Assembly: GCF_013302895.1 (NCBI RefSeq)
Contig: NZ_VJOK01000001.1
Coordinates: 3,030,012-3,094,011 of the forward strand
Length of the DNA: 64,000 nucleotides
Origin: Streptomyces albus subsp. chlorinus
GTDB taxonomy: Bacteria > Actinomycetota > Actinomycetes > Streptomycetales > Streptomycetaceae
Direction of reading: 5' to 3'
Shown: positions 34,011-42,096 of the stretch, piece by piece
How positions within the stretch are numbered: the first letter of the stretch is position 1
Layout: the number at the start of each line of letters is the position of its first letter
The notes under the pieces: model-generated
Databases searched by the model: none
What the model saw: only the letters and a program-made list of their open reading frames with translations
What the model was told of the DNA's origin: nothing
Position numbers and translations under genes: made by a program

Positions 34011-35394
34011 GACGGACGGGAAGGGTCTTGATGCCGTGAATGAAATTGGAGACCAGACGGCGCACCTCGCCCGGGGGGCCTGGCACAAGACCGTACGGAG
34101 GCAGCACACGAGCCGCCTCCTGGTGGAGCACACGGAGTTGGAGACGGGCGAAGTGGGCCCCCAGACAGACATGCGGTCCCTCACCGAACGCCAGGTGGGG
34201 GTTGGGTCTGCGGGCAAGGTCCAGGGTGTGCGGGGCGGTAAAGACGCGCTCGTCGAAGTTGGCGGAGGCGTGGAAGACCACCACCTTCTCGCCCGCCCGG
34301 ATACGCCTCCCCGCCAGCACGACGTCCCGCACCGCTGTACGCCGGAAGGTGAGGACCGGTGTGTGCCAGCGCAGCAGTTCCTCCACGGCCGTGGCCAGCC
34401 CGTCGGTGTCCCCCGACCGTGCCAGCTCGCGCATGGTGCGCTGCGCCTCCGGGTGTACCGCCAGCGCGAGGAGGCCGCCGGGTGCCGCGCTGCGCACCGT
34501 GTCGTTGCCCGCGACGGTCAGCAGGAAGAAGAACATCTCCAGTTCCGCGCCCGTCAGCTCATGGGCGAGCGCCGTCATGACGTCGTCGGCAGGGTGGGCA
34601 CGTTTGTGCGCCGCCAACCGGCGTGCGTAGTCGAACATCTCGCGCAGCATGGCGGGTGACCGGGGATCGGCCGGGCGGCCATCGGCTGTGCGCACCTGCG
34701 CAGGAGTCCGGTCCGGGTCCTGGTAACCGATGATCCGCTCGGTCCACTCCAGCAGCAGTCCCCGGTCCTCGGGCGGCACACCCAGGAGGTCGGCGAGGTT
34801 CAGCAGCGCGAAGTCGTCCGTGACGGCCGCCACCAGATCGCAGCCGCCCGGCTCTCCCGCCCGCTCACGAGCCGCCTCCAGGGACCGCCGGGCACGCTCC
34901 CGTACGTCCGCCGTGAACCGCTCCACCCGGCGCGGGGTGAACGCCCGGCTGACCAGGGTCCGCAGCCGGTTGTGCGCGGGCGGGTCCTGGTTGAGCATCA
35001 TCCGCCGGATGAACGGCAGGTCCGCCGGATCGGGGTCGCGGATCTGGGTGGCGCCCTCGTACGAGGAGAACTCGGCGGGCGAGCGCAGCACACGCACCAC
35101 GTCCGCATGCTGCGTCACCGCCCAGAACCCCGGCCCGGCCGGCCACCCCAGCACCTCGTGCTCCTCCTGCCACGCGACCGGCTGCTCGTCCCGCAGGAAC
35201 CTGAAGTCGTCATGGGGCAGCCCGGCCGCGTAACGGCGCGGATCGAACACGTCGGGGACGCGCACGGACGGCGGAAGGGACGCGGGAGTGGGCACGGAGC
35301 CGGAGACGGGGGTGGAGCCGTGGCCGGGGACGGGATCGGGGACGGACCCGGGGGCGGACCACGAGCCCGCAGAGCCCCCGGGGACACCGCTCAC
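33991..35394 (-). CDS. Cytochrome P450
   Basis: 467-residue soluble P450 with an I-helix oxygen-activation motif AGNDTVRSA, ExxR in EELLRWH and the heme-thiolate loop FGEGPHVCLGAHFARLQL. The first 45 residues are Gly/Ser/Pro-rich and dispensable. The overall pattern (NPHLAFGEGPHVCLG, RRMMLNQDPPAHNRLR) is closest to lipid/sterol-type bacterial CYPs such as CYP124/125, though that is only a family impression. The GTG overlaps the upstream hydrolase stop by four bases. No ferredoxin gene is adjacent. Confidence 0.93.
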   Translation of the reverse strand: MSGVPGGSAGSWSAPGSVPDPVPGHGSTPVSGSVPTPASLPPSVRVPDVFDPRRYAAGLPHDDFRFLRDEQPVAWQEEHEVLGWPAGPGFWAVTQHADVVRVLRSPAEFSSYEGATQIRDPDPADLPFIRRMMLNQDPPAHNRLRTLVSRAFTPRRVERFTADVRERARRSLEAARERAGEPGGCDLVAAVTDDFALLNLADLLGVPPEDRGLLLEWTERIIGYQDPDRTPAQVRTADGRPADPRSPAMLREMFDYARRLAAHKRAHPADDVMTALAHELTGAELEMFFFLLTVAGNDTVRSAAPGGLLALAVHPEAQRTMRELARSGDTDGLATAVEELLRWHTPVLTFRRTAVRDVVLAGRRIRAGEKVVVFHASANFDERVFTAPHTLDLARRPNPHLAFGEGPHVCLGAHFARLQLRVLHQEAARVLPPYGLVPGPPGEVRRLVSNFIHGIKTLPVRLTGLPD

Positions 35395-36410
35395 CGGGCA
35401 CCACGGCCCCCGGCCGCCCCGTCCCGCCCGTCGTTCGTCCCGTCGGGCGAGGGGCCCGCACAGGTGCTGTCAGTCGCCGCCCTGCTGTCGGTACCGGGGG
35501 TGCCGTCCGTACGGACGTCGTCCGCGGCGGCGCCGGTGCTCGCGCCACCAGCGGTTCCGCCCGTACCGACAGCAGTGCCGTCGAGAGACGTGCGGTCATC
35601 GCCGTCCGCCGTCCCACCGTCCCCGTCGGCCCGGAGGAAGTCCTCCACCGCGCGGACGGTCTCCAGCGGCGTCTCGTCCATCGGATAGTGCCCGGCGGCG
35701 GGCAGCTCCACCAACTCGGCGGCCGCGTACCACTTCAGCCATGTCGTACGGACCACCTCCGCCGACAGCGTCGGGTCCCCCTCTCCGACCACCAGCCGCA
35801 CCGGCACCTGGCTGCCCCGTACGTCCTCGTGGAAGTCCTCCAGCGCCCAGGAGTCGAGCCAGGCGCGGAACGCGGCGGGATCGGAGCACTCCAGGGAGCG
35901 CTCGACCATGAGGTCCAGCCAGGCGTCCGGGCGGCGGCCTCCCGTGCTCAGGTCGATGATCGCGCGCCGGGCGGCCGGTCGCTGTGCCGCGCCGGCGAAC
36001 AGTTCCCACCGCTCGCCCTCCAGGGGCACCCCGCTCGCGGGCACCGGCGCGATCCCCACCATCCGGCGCACCCTGAGGGGCGCCGCCAGCAGGACACGCT
36101 GGATGACGGCACCTCCCATGGAGTGCCCCACCAGGGAGAAGCGCTCCCAGCCGAGCGCGTCGGCGAGGGCGAGAATGTCGCCCGCGGCCTCACTGGTCGT
36201 CCAGGCACCCGGTGTTCCACGCGCCTCTCCGTAGCCGCGCAGATCGGGCACGGCGTAGCTGAACGTGACACGGTCGAGGACGTCACAGACCGGGCTGAAG
36301 GCGCGCCGGTCCGCGAACCAGCCGTGCACGGCGATCACATGGTGCGCGCCCTCACCGACCCGCGTGCACGGCAGGACGACAGCTCCGGAATCCGCGGCAG
36401 CAGCGGCCAT
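35391..36410 (-). CDS. Alpha/beta hydrolase with disordered tail
   Basis: 339 residues: VIAVHGWFADRRAF, nucleophile elbow VGHSMGGAVIQR, catalytic Asp region VVGEGDPTLSAE and His in AAGHYPMDETP. About 75 Gly/Thr/Asp/Ala-rich residues follow the domain. GGGGAGG precedes the ATG at 36410. It is translationally coupled to the P450, so the two probably act on one pathway. The 222 bases upstream to exonuclease III hold no gene and likely the promoter. Confidence 0.88.
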   Translation of the reverse strand: MAAAAADSGAVVLPCTRVGEGAHHVIAVHGWFADRRAFSPVCDVLDRVTFSYAVPDLRGYGEARGTPGAWTTSEAAGDILALADALGWERFSLVGHSMGGAVIQRVLLAAPLRVRRMVGIAPVPASGVPLEGERWELFAGAAQRPAARRAIIDLSTGGRRPDAWLDLMVERSLECSDPAAFRAWLDSWALEDFHEDVRGSQVPVRLVVGEGDPTLSAEVVRTTWLKWYAAAELVELPAAGHYPMDETPLETVRAVEDFLRADGDGGTADGDDRTSLDGTAVGTGGTAGGASTGAAADDVRTDGTPGTDSRAATDSTCAGPSPDGTNDGRDGAAGGRGAR

Positions 36411-36632
36411 GGCGGGCCTCCCCCAGCAGAGACGGCGGGGCTCCCTCACCCCACGCGATACCGGGCTCCACGGTGACCCCGCCCCCGCCGACGGCACAAG
36501 ACCGCGGTACAGCGAAGCCGCCGGGCCATCCCGTGAGCGCCACGCCCCGGCTCACGGGCGCACGTGGATGGGCGCTCTTCGGTACCCGCTCAGAAGACGG
36601 GCGGGTGTGCACAGAGACCCTTGGGCGTTCGC

Positions 36633-37439
36633 TCAGGGCGCCGCGAAGTCGACCGTCACGGGGGCGTGGTCGCTCCACCGCTCGGCGTGGGTGGCCGCCC
36701 GCTCGACGTACGCCTTCACCGCACGGCGCGCCAGACCGGGCGTCGAGACGTGGTAGTCGATGCGCCAGCCCGTGTCGTTGTCGAAGGCCCGTCCCCGGTA
36801 GGACCACCACGAGTACGGTCCCTCCACGTCCGGATGCAGCGACCGGACCACATCGGTGTAACCCCCGTCGGCCGGGTCGAACACGCGGGAGAGCCAGGCC
36901 CGCTCCTCCGGCAGGAAACCCGAGTTCTTCTTGTTGCCACGCCAGTTCTTCAGGTCGGCCTCCTGATGGGCGATGTTCCAGTCGCCGCAGACCAGGACCT
37001 CGCGCCCGGCGGCGGCCGCCCGCTCGCGCAGGTCGCACAGGTAGGGCAGGAACGCCGCCATGAAACGCTCCTTCTCGTCCTGCCGGTCCGTACCGACCTC
37101 CCCGGAGGGCAGATACAGACTGGCCACCGTCACCCCCAGCAGATCCGCCTCCACATAGCGGCCCGACTCCTCGAACTCCGGTGTGCCGAATCCCACACGC
37201 ACCGCGTCGGGTTCGCGCCGTGTGAGCAGGGCGACACCCGCCCGGCCCTTGGCCGAGGAGGGCGCCCAGAACGCGTGCCAGCCCTCGGGGTGCCGTACGG
37301 CCTCGGGCAACTGCTCCGGCTCCGCACGGACCTCCTGGAGACAGACCACGTCGGACTCCGTGGTCGCCAGCCACTCCGCGTAGCCCTTCTTGGCCGCCGC
37401 CCGCAGACCGTTGACGTTCACCGTGCTCACCTTGCGCAT
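36633..37439 (-). CDS. xthA: Exodeoxyribonuclease III
   Basis: 268-residue AP endonuclease/3'-5' exonuclease of the EEP fold: STVNVNGLRAA, VCLQEVRAEPEQ (catalytic Glu), CGDWNIAHQEAD (Asp/Asn), WRIDYHV and SDHAPVTVDF (Asp-His). It acts in base-excision repair. ATG at 37439 follows TATGGT by six bases, suggesting a leaderless transcript that starts back to back with the next gene. Confidence 0.94.
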   Translation of the reverse strand: MRKVSTVNVNGLRAAAKKGYAEWLATTESDVVCLQEVRAEPEQLPEAVRHPEGWHAFWAPSSAKGRAGVALLTRREPDAVRVGFGTPEFEESGRYVEADLLGVTVASLYLPSGEVGTDRQDEKERFMAAFLPYLCDLRERAAAAGREVLVCGDWNIAHQEADLKNWRGNKKNSGFLPEERAWLSRVFDPADGGYTDVVRSLHPDVEGPYSWWSYRGRAFDNDTGWRIDYHVSTPGLARRAVKAYVERAATHAERWSDHAPVTVDFAAP

Positions 37440-37445
37440 CCGTGC

Positions 37446-37455
37446 ACCATACGAT
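37446..37455. promoter_or_regulatory. Overlapping divergent -10 elements
   Basis: TACGAT (plus strand, 37450-37455) lies six bases before the acetyltransferase ATG, and TATGGT (minus strand, 37451-37446) six bases before the xthA ATG. The two boxes share two bases, implying mutually exclusive leaderless transcription. No good -35 elements are visible. Confidence 0.45.
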
Positions 37456-37461
37456 GCCCGC

Positions 37462-38046
37462 ATGCAGATCGTTCCCGCGCCTTTCGACCACCCGGACGCC
37501 CGGAAGCTCAACGATCTCGTGCTCCAGGAGTACACACAGCGTTACGGCGACCCGGAGGGCGACGCGACCCCGCTCGCCCCGGCCATGTTCCAGCCGCCCC
37601 GCGGGCTGTACCTGCTTGCTTACGACGACCATCACCGCCCGGTCGCCACCGGCGGCTGGCGTGCCATGGACGCCGGCCGGGGCGACCGGAACGCCGAGGG
37701 CGGTGAAGATGAGGCGGGTGGCGCGGGCAGCGAGGGCGGGGACGACAACGGGGACGAGGTCGAGGACGAGAACTACGCGGACGGCGACGCGGAGCTGAAG
37801 CGCATGTTCGTCGTTCCCGAGGCCCGCGGCCGCGGTCTGGCCCGGCGCATCCTCGCCATGCTGGAAGACGACGCCCGCGCGGCGGGCCGGACCCGGATGG
37901 TGCTGGAGACGGGCGTGCACCAGCCGGAGGCGATCGCGCTCTACACCTCGTCCGGGTACGTGCCGGCGCCCGAGAAGTTCGGCCTCTACCGGTTCCACGA
38001 GGAGAGCCGGTGCTTTGTGAAGCCGCTGCGGAAAGACGGCTGGTGA
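37462..38046 (+). CDS. GNAT family N-acetyltransferase
   Basis: 194-residue acyl-CoA transferase with the acetyl-CoA loop FVVPEARGRGLARRIL (R/Q-x-x-G-x-G/A) and YTSSGYVPAPEKFGLYRF. An acidic low-complexity insert (about 75-110, GGEDEAGGAGSEGGDDNGDE) interrupts the first half. The substrate is unknown. The stop codon lies at the very edge of the 13-base repeat array B. Confidence 0.88.
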   Translation: MQIVPAPFDHPDARKLNDLVLQEYTQRYGDPEGDATPLAPAMFQPPRGLYLLAYDDHHRPVATGGWRAMDAGRGDRNAEGGEDEAGGAGSEGGDDNGDEVEDENYADGDAELKRMFVVPEARGRGLARRILAMLEDDARAAGRTRMVLETGVHQPEAIALYTSSGYVPAPEKFGLYRFHEESRCFVKPLRKDGW

Positions 38047-38051
38047 AGTGG

Positions 38052-38288
38052 TTCGTGAAGGTGGTTCGTGAAGCTGCTAAGCGACCACGTTTCATTTAGC
38101 AGGTTTGCGAACGCCGTTAGTTAAGCATGTTCTAAACCCCGTTAGAAAACCAGATTCACCAAACCGGCCTTGCCACGGTGTGACACCGAGCGGGGGCCAT
38201 CCACCGCACGCTGAACGAAGCTAGTTAACTAACTAGGTTAGCGAAGCTATTAGCGCAACCCGCTCACCTACGCACACCCACGAAGCTC
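38052..38288. repeat. Degenerate 13-base tandem array (array B)
   Basis: Units begin at 38052, 38065, 38078, 38091, 38104, 38117, 38130, 38142 and 38155 (13-base steps, one of 12), for example TTCGTGAAGCTGC, TTTGCGAACGCCG, TTAGTTAAGCATG and TTAGAAAACCAGA. A second patch runs from 38212, 38225, 38238 and 38250 (TTAACTAACTAGG, TTAGCGAAGCTA, TTAGCGCAACCCG), weakly to 38288. Core pattern TTNNNNAANC. Between the patches is CGGTGT-G-ACACCG. It is non-coding, between convergent genes like array A. Confidence 0.8.
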
Positions 38289-38336
38289 CCCTCCCACCCG
38301 TCCCCAAGTCCCGGCAGGCCGCAAGCAGCCCCGGCC

Positions 38337-39065
38337 TCACCCCACAGCCATCGTCCCCTCCCCCGCCCCGCCCCGCGCGAAGTCGGCGACCTCGGCGATC
38401 CCCAGCTCCTCCATGGAGACCACTCGCGCGCCATCGGTTCCCTCCGCCTGGAAGCGCTCCGTGAGAGCCCGCCCGGGCGGCAGCTCCACCCAGCAGTCGG
38501 CTCCGGTCTCCAGCAGCGCCCTGGCCGTCTCTCCCCACCGCACGGGCAGGGCGACGGAGCGGGCCAGATCGTCGAAGACCCCGTTCGCGTCGCCGTGCAG
38601 GCAGGAACCGGCCGTGCAGGTCACGTACGTCAGTGTGTGCGCACGGCGCCGCACTGTGGCCAGGTGCTGCGCCATACGGATGGCGAGGTCGCGCGGGGGC
38701 TCCTCAGCGCGCTCCAGCAGCTCGGCCCGGATGCGCACCGCCCGCAGCGCCTCCGGGAGGGTGAGCAGCCCGGCGGTGACCGCGGCGGCGAAGGACCCCG
38801 GCCCGTGCCCCGCGACGGCGACCGGCTCCACACCTTCGTCCTCCGTCAGTGCCCGGGCCCCGGCCACCCCGGCGACGAGCAGGCAGACGTGCCGTGCCAC
38901 CTCGGACTCCGCGAGGGCCTCCGCGGTGTCCAGCTGCGCGACCCCTCCCGGGTGGCCGCACTCGGCCTCGGCGAGCACGGCTGCCGCGGACTCGGTGTCC
39001 GGCAGCCGGTGCAGCATGCCGCGCCGCAGCGAGCCCGGCCCGGGGAAGAGGAAAGCGACACTCAT
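38337..39065 (-). CDS. Acyltransferase-like protein lacking the catalytic serine
   Basis: 242 residues related to malonyl-CoA:ACP acyltransferases (FabD/MdcH): FLFPGPGSLRRGM at the N-terminus, a GHGPGSFAAAVTAGLLTLPEAL elbow and LPVRWGETARALLETG. In active enzymes the elbow is GHS-x-G; here Ser is replaced by Gly, and the protein is about 60 residues shorter than MdcH. It is therefore probably non-catalytic or uses another residue. The ATG at 39065 is divergent from the membrane protein gene. Not near any polyketide synthase. Confidence 0.78.
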   Translation of the reverse strand: MSVAFLFPGPGSLRRGMLHRLPDTESAAAVLAEAECGHPGGVAQLDTAEALAESEVARHVCLLVAGVAGARALTEDEGVEPVAVAGHGPGSFAAAVTAGLLTLPEALRAVRIRAELLERAEEPPRDLAIRMAQHLATVRRRAHTLTYVTCTAGSCLHGDANGVFDDLARSVALPVRWGETARALLETGADCWVELPPGRALTERFQAEGTDGARVVSMEELGIAEVADFARGGAGEGTMAVG

Positions 39066-39176
39066 GCGGCCACCCTCACCCGTGACGGCCCCGCGGCGCC
39101 AGTCGGAGCCGCCACTCGAAGCCCGCGCGCCCGTTCTGCGGATGCCGTACGTCCCGAGAGCGCCGATGGTGGGCGT

Positions 39177-39794
39177 ATGACGGAAAACATCGTGTTCGCC
39201 GACTTCACCGGACGCGGCACCCGAGCGGCCCTCCAGGCGCTCGACGGGCTGGAGGACGCGCACCGGGCCGGAACCCTCAGACTGCGCGAGGCACGGGTGA
39301 TCGGCCGCGACGCGGACGGGAACGCGGAGATCGTCGGCGAGGTGGACAACATCGGCAGTGCCACAGGGTTCGCCGTCGGCGGGCTGATCGGCGCACTGGT
39401 GGGGCTGGTGGGTGGTCCGGCAGGCGCGCTGGTCGGCTTCGGCGCGGGCGGACTGATCGGTGGCAGTCATGACGCGCGGCGGGTGATCGAGACGAACGAG
39501 GGACTGGAGGAGCTGACCGCGGAGATCCCGCCCGGCAGCACTGTCGTGGTGGCCGACGTCGAGGAGGAGTCCTCGGAACCGGTCGACGAGGCCATGGGGC
39601 CGGGTGTCAGCCGTTATCTGGCCTCCCGGGTGCGCCGGGACCTGGAGGAGACGCTCTCGACCCCGCAGACGCCTCCCAATCCCTCGGACGCGCCCACGGG
39701 TCCCGTCACGGCGCACGGGCACGAGGTGGGGCCGCACGGGGAGGGCGAGAAGGAGAGGGCCAGCGGGCGCGAGGAACACTGGTGGCGGCGTTAG
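39177..39794 (+). CDS. DUF1269-like membrane-associated protein
   Basis: 205 residues with a central Gly-rich hydrophobic hairpin (FAVGGLIGALVGLVGGPAGA, then LVGFGAGGLIGGS) between a regulatory-looking N-terminal alpha/beta segment and a hydrophilic C-terminus rich in Pro/Glu. The hairpin pattern matches DUF1269/DUF6325-type proteins. Function unknown. It is followed after 29 bases by the SMR transporter and may be co-transcribed with it. Confidence 0.7.
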   Translation: MTENIVFADFTGRGTRAALQALDGLEDAHRAGTLRLREARVIGRDADGNAEIVGEVDNIGSATGFAVGGLIGALVGLVGGPAGALVGFGAGGLIGGSHDARRVIETNEGLEELTAEIPPGSTVVVADVEEESSEPVDEAMGPGVSRYLASRVRRDLEETLSTPQTPPNPSDAPTGPVTAHGHEVGPHGEGEKERASGREEHWWRR

Positions 39795-39823
39795 GGCGGC
39801 ACAGGAACCAGAAGGAGCGGTAC

Positions 39824-40144
39824 ATGGGGCCGGCGTGGGGCGTGCTGATCGTGTCGGGGTGTCTGGAGACACTCTGGGCGACCGCCCTGGAGGCGTCGAA
39901 GAACTTCAGCCGGCTGTGGCCCTCACTGCTCTTCCTGGTGGCTCTCGCGTCCAGCATGGCGGGGTTGTCCTACGCGGTCTCGCAGATCCCGCTCGGCACC
40001 GCGTACGCGGTGTGGGTGGGTATCGGCGCGGTCGGCACGGCTCTGTACGGCATGGCCGTCCTGGGCGACCCGGCGTCGGCTGCGCGTCTGCTGTGCCTGC
40101 TGCTGATCGTCGGCGGAGTGGTGGGGCTGAAGCTGTTGCACTGA
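39824..40144 (+). CDS. Small multidrug resistance family transporter (SugE/Gdx-like)
   Basis: 106 residues, four membrane helices, with the essential Glu in GCLETLWA (residue 14) and a FSRLWPSLLF segment like SugE/Gdx rather than EmrE. Gdx members exchange guanidinium for protons; drug export is the alternative. GAAGGAG lies six bases before the ATG. No guanidine riboswitch was recognised upstream. Confidence 0.88.
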   Translation: MGPAWGVLIVSGCLETLWATALEASKNFSRLWPSLLFLVALASSMAGLSYAVSQIPLGTAYAVWVGIGAVGTALYGMAVLGDPASAARLLCLLLIVGGVVGLKLLH

Positions 40145-40235
40145 CAGGACCGCCGGGCGGCACCCTGCCGGCATTGGACGCCCGGGTGCCCCCGGCGGTA
40201 CACCCGCCGGCGCACCGGGCAACGCAGCAGACAGC

Positions 40236-40669
40236 GTGCCCGGTGCGCTCCGTACCGCGGACAACCCACAGCTCCTCGCGAAGCTCACCCACGCGCAGGC
40301 GACGGCCAAGTTCCGTGCCGCGGGCATCACCTGGTCCTCTTCCGGCGGCTGTTCGGACCGCAACAACCCCACGTGCACGTCGTTCGAGGGACTGCGTTCG
40401 GAGACGGCGGACGGTGCCGTCACGCTGAAGAAGGCATCGGGCTGCGCCGTCCGTCTCACCGGCGGCACGGAGACCGGCCACGCCTCGGGTACGTACAGCT
40501 ACTGGAACGGCTACAAGCTGGACATGTCGCTCTCCAGCTGCCTGGACGGTTACACACGCGGACCTTCGCCTCCATCGGCGGCTCCAAGTGGAAGTCGGGA
40601 TCGGGCAACATCTACTACGGCGAGGGCAACCACTGGGACGTCACCTACTACAACTGCGGCGGCTGCTGA
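40236..40669 (+). pseudogene. Frameshifted, truncated secreted peptidase-like gene
   Basis: The first part reads LAKLTHAQATAKFRAAGI to SYWNGYKLDMSLSSCLDGY, but the frame breaks near 40,547-40,556 at ACACAC; a shift to the next frame restores TFASIGGSKWKSGSGNIYYG and the natural end GNHWDVTYYNCGGC. Joined, it resembles Streptomyces secreted proteins with a His-x6-Asp (GHASGTYSYWNGYKLD) and NHWD pattern reminiscent of M15 peptidases. No signal peptide or ribosome-binding site is present upstream, so the 5' end is probably lost too. Confidence 0.7.
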
Positions 40670-40670
40670 G

Positions 40671-41570
40671 TCACCCGGGCAGCCCGGTGAGGAACTCCCG
40701 CACGTGCCCGAGCCACAGCGTGCGGTCCCGCTCGCCCAGGATGTGGGCGCCGCCCGGGATCTCCACCAAAGTGGCGTCCGGGAGGGCCTCGGCGAGGCGC
40801 CGTGAACTGTCGGGCAGCACCAGGCGGTCACCGGTCGGCATCAGCACCAGTGCGGGCACGCGGATGCTCGCGAGATCGGCCCGTACGTCGATCCGGCGGA
40901 CCAGGTCGAAGTGGTCGGCCATGCCCGCGGGCATGCCTTCCCGTGTCGCAGCGACCGCTGCCTCCAGTGCTTCGCCGGGCAGCTCGTTCAGCTCGCGGTC
41001 GGTCAGGCCCGCGTAGGTGGCGAACCGTGCGAGCGTGTCCCACTCCCCGGCATGTGCCAGCGTGGTGACGAGTTCGGCGGCGACCGAGAGCACAGGGTCG
41101 GCCACGGCGAAGCCCGCCGTCAGCACGAGTCCGGTCACCCGCTGTGGGTACCGCGCCGCCGCGCGGAGGGAGACCACCGTTCCCAGCGACTCCCCCAGCA
41201 GCACAAACCGCTCGTGTCCCCGCGAGACGGCGGACTCCACGACGGCGTCCACCAGAGCGTCGAGATCCAGTGGCTCACGGGCCACAGGGGAGGCACCCGC
41301 GCCCGGGTAGTGCGGTCCGACGACGGTGTGGTCACGGGCCAGGTCGTCGAGCACCTGCCCGAAGTTGGGCTCGATCCCGCCGCCCGCCCCGTGCGCGAGG
41401 AGCAGTGCGGGACCGCTGCCCCGCACATGGACGTCGAGGAGGGACGCGTCGATACGGGAGGGCCCGCCGGCACGGGAGGAGGTGTCGGCACGGGAGGAGG
41501 TGTCGGCAGGGGACGACATGTCAGGACGTGTCAGAACAGCGGCGGGCGCCGCAAGGTTTTCCTTGGTCAT
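40671..41570 (-). CDS. Alpha/beta hydrolase under MerR-type control
   Basis: 299 residues: LLLAHGAGGGIEPNFG, elbow LLGESLGTVVSLR (Ser nucleophile), LMPTGDRLVLP and GGAHILGER (His). Residues about 17-40 contain three copies of an SSRADT-type repeat. The ATG at 41570 is only about ten bases from a strong -10, so the message is nearly leaderless. The divergent MerR gene and a MerR-type promoter imply induction by an unknown ligand. Confidence 0.88.
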   Translation of the reverse strand: MTKENLAAPAAVLTRPDMSSPADTSSRADTSSRAGGPSRIDASLLDVHVRGSGPALLLAHGAGGGIEPNFGQVLDDLARDHTVVGPHYPGAGASPVAREPLDLDALVDAVVESAVSRGHERFVLLGESLGTVVSLRAAARYPQRVTGLVLTAGFAVADPVLSVAAELVTTLAHAGEWDTLARFATYAGLTDRELNELPGEALEAAVAATREGMPAGMADHFDLVRRIDVRADLASIRVPALVLMPTGDRLVLPDSSRRLAEALPDATLVEIPGGAHILGERDRTLWLGHVREFLTGLPG

Positions 41571-41578
41571 GCGCCCGA

Positions 41579-41609
41579 AGGTAAACTCCGACACCGGTGT
41601 CAGAGTCAA
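41579..41609 (-). promoter_or_regulatory. MerR-type promoter with 19-base spacer and dyad
   Basis: On the minus strand TTGACT (41609-41604) and TTACCT (41584-41579) flank a 19-base spacer, longer than the usual 17, as MerR activators require. The spacer is a near-perfect dyad (41585-41606), core GACACCGGTGTC, one mismatched pair. It drives the hydrolase gene. Confidence 0.8.
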
Positions 41610-41648
41610 GCCCGCACGGCGCGGGCCTCATACAGAGGGACGTACGCG

Positions 41649-42053
41649 ATGCGCATGAAGGAGATGGTGCGCCGCACCCAGGTCAGCGAACGGCTGCTGC
41701 GCTACTACGAGCAGCAGGGCCTGCTGAGCCCGAAGCGCCTGCCCAGCGGCTACCGCGAGTACAGCGAGGCGGATGTCGACACCGTGCGCCGGGTGCGCTG
41801 CCTGCTGACGGCCGGACTGCCCACCGCGATGATCGCGCGCATCCTGCCGTGCCTGCGTGACGAGGGGGAGCGCCTGGTCCCCACCTGTCCCGACCTGGTC
41901 GCCCAACTGCGTACCCAGCGGGACCGCATGACGGCCGAGATCGAGGCCCTGCACACCTCACGCGGGCTTCTCGACGACGTCCTCGCCGCGGCGCCGGACC
42001 ACCTCAGGCAGGCGGCGCAGGACGGCGCCGGGCGCGCACGGACCGCCGCCTGA
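41649..42053 (+). CDS. MerR family transcriptional regulator
   Basis: 134 residues: winged helix from MVRRTQVSERLLRYYEQQGLL, recognition segment SGYREYSEADVDTVRRV, then a dimerisation helix. Two cysteines (LPCLRD, TCPDL) lie in the helix, but no metal-binding loop like CueR or ZntR is present. GAGGGA precedes the ATG. It most likely binds the dyad in the adjacent divergent promoter. Confidence 0.9.
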   Translation: MRMKEMVRRTQVSERLLRYYEQQGLLSPKRLPSGYREYSEADVDTVRRVRCLLTAGLPTAMIARILPCLRDEGERLVPTCPDLVAQLRTQRDRMTAEIEALHTSRGLLDDVLAAAPDHLRQAAQDGAGRARTAA

Positions 42054-42096
42054 GCCCGGGCCTGCCCGGGCTTCGTCCCCCGGCCGTCTTGGCCCG

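Noticed and set aside
39795..39823. Guanidine riboswitch before the SugE/Gdx-like gene
   Set aside because: Only 29 bases separate it from the previous gene, and no ykkC-like structure is visible.
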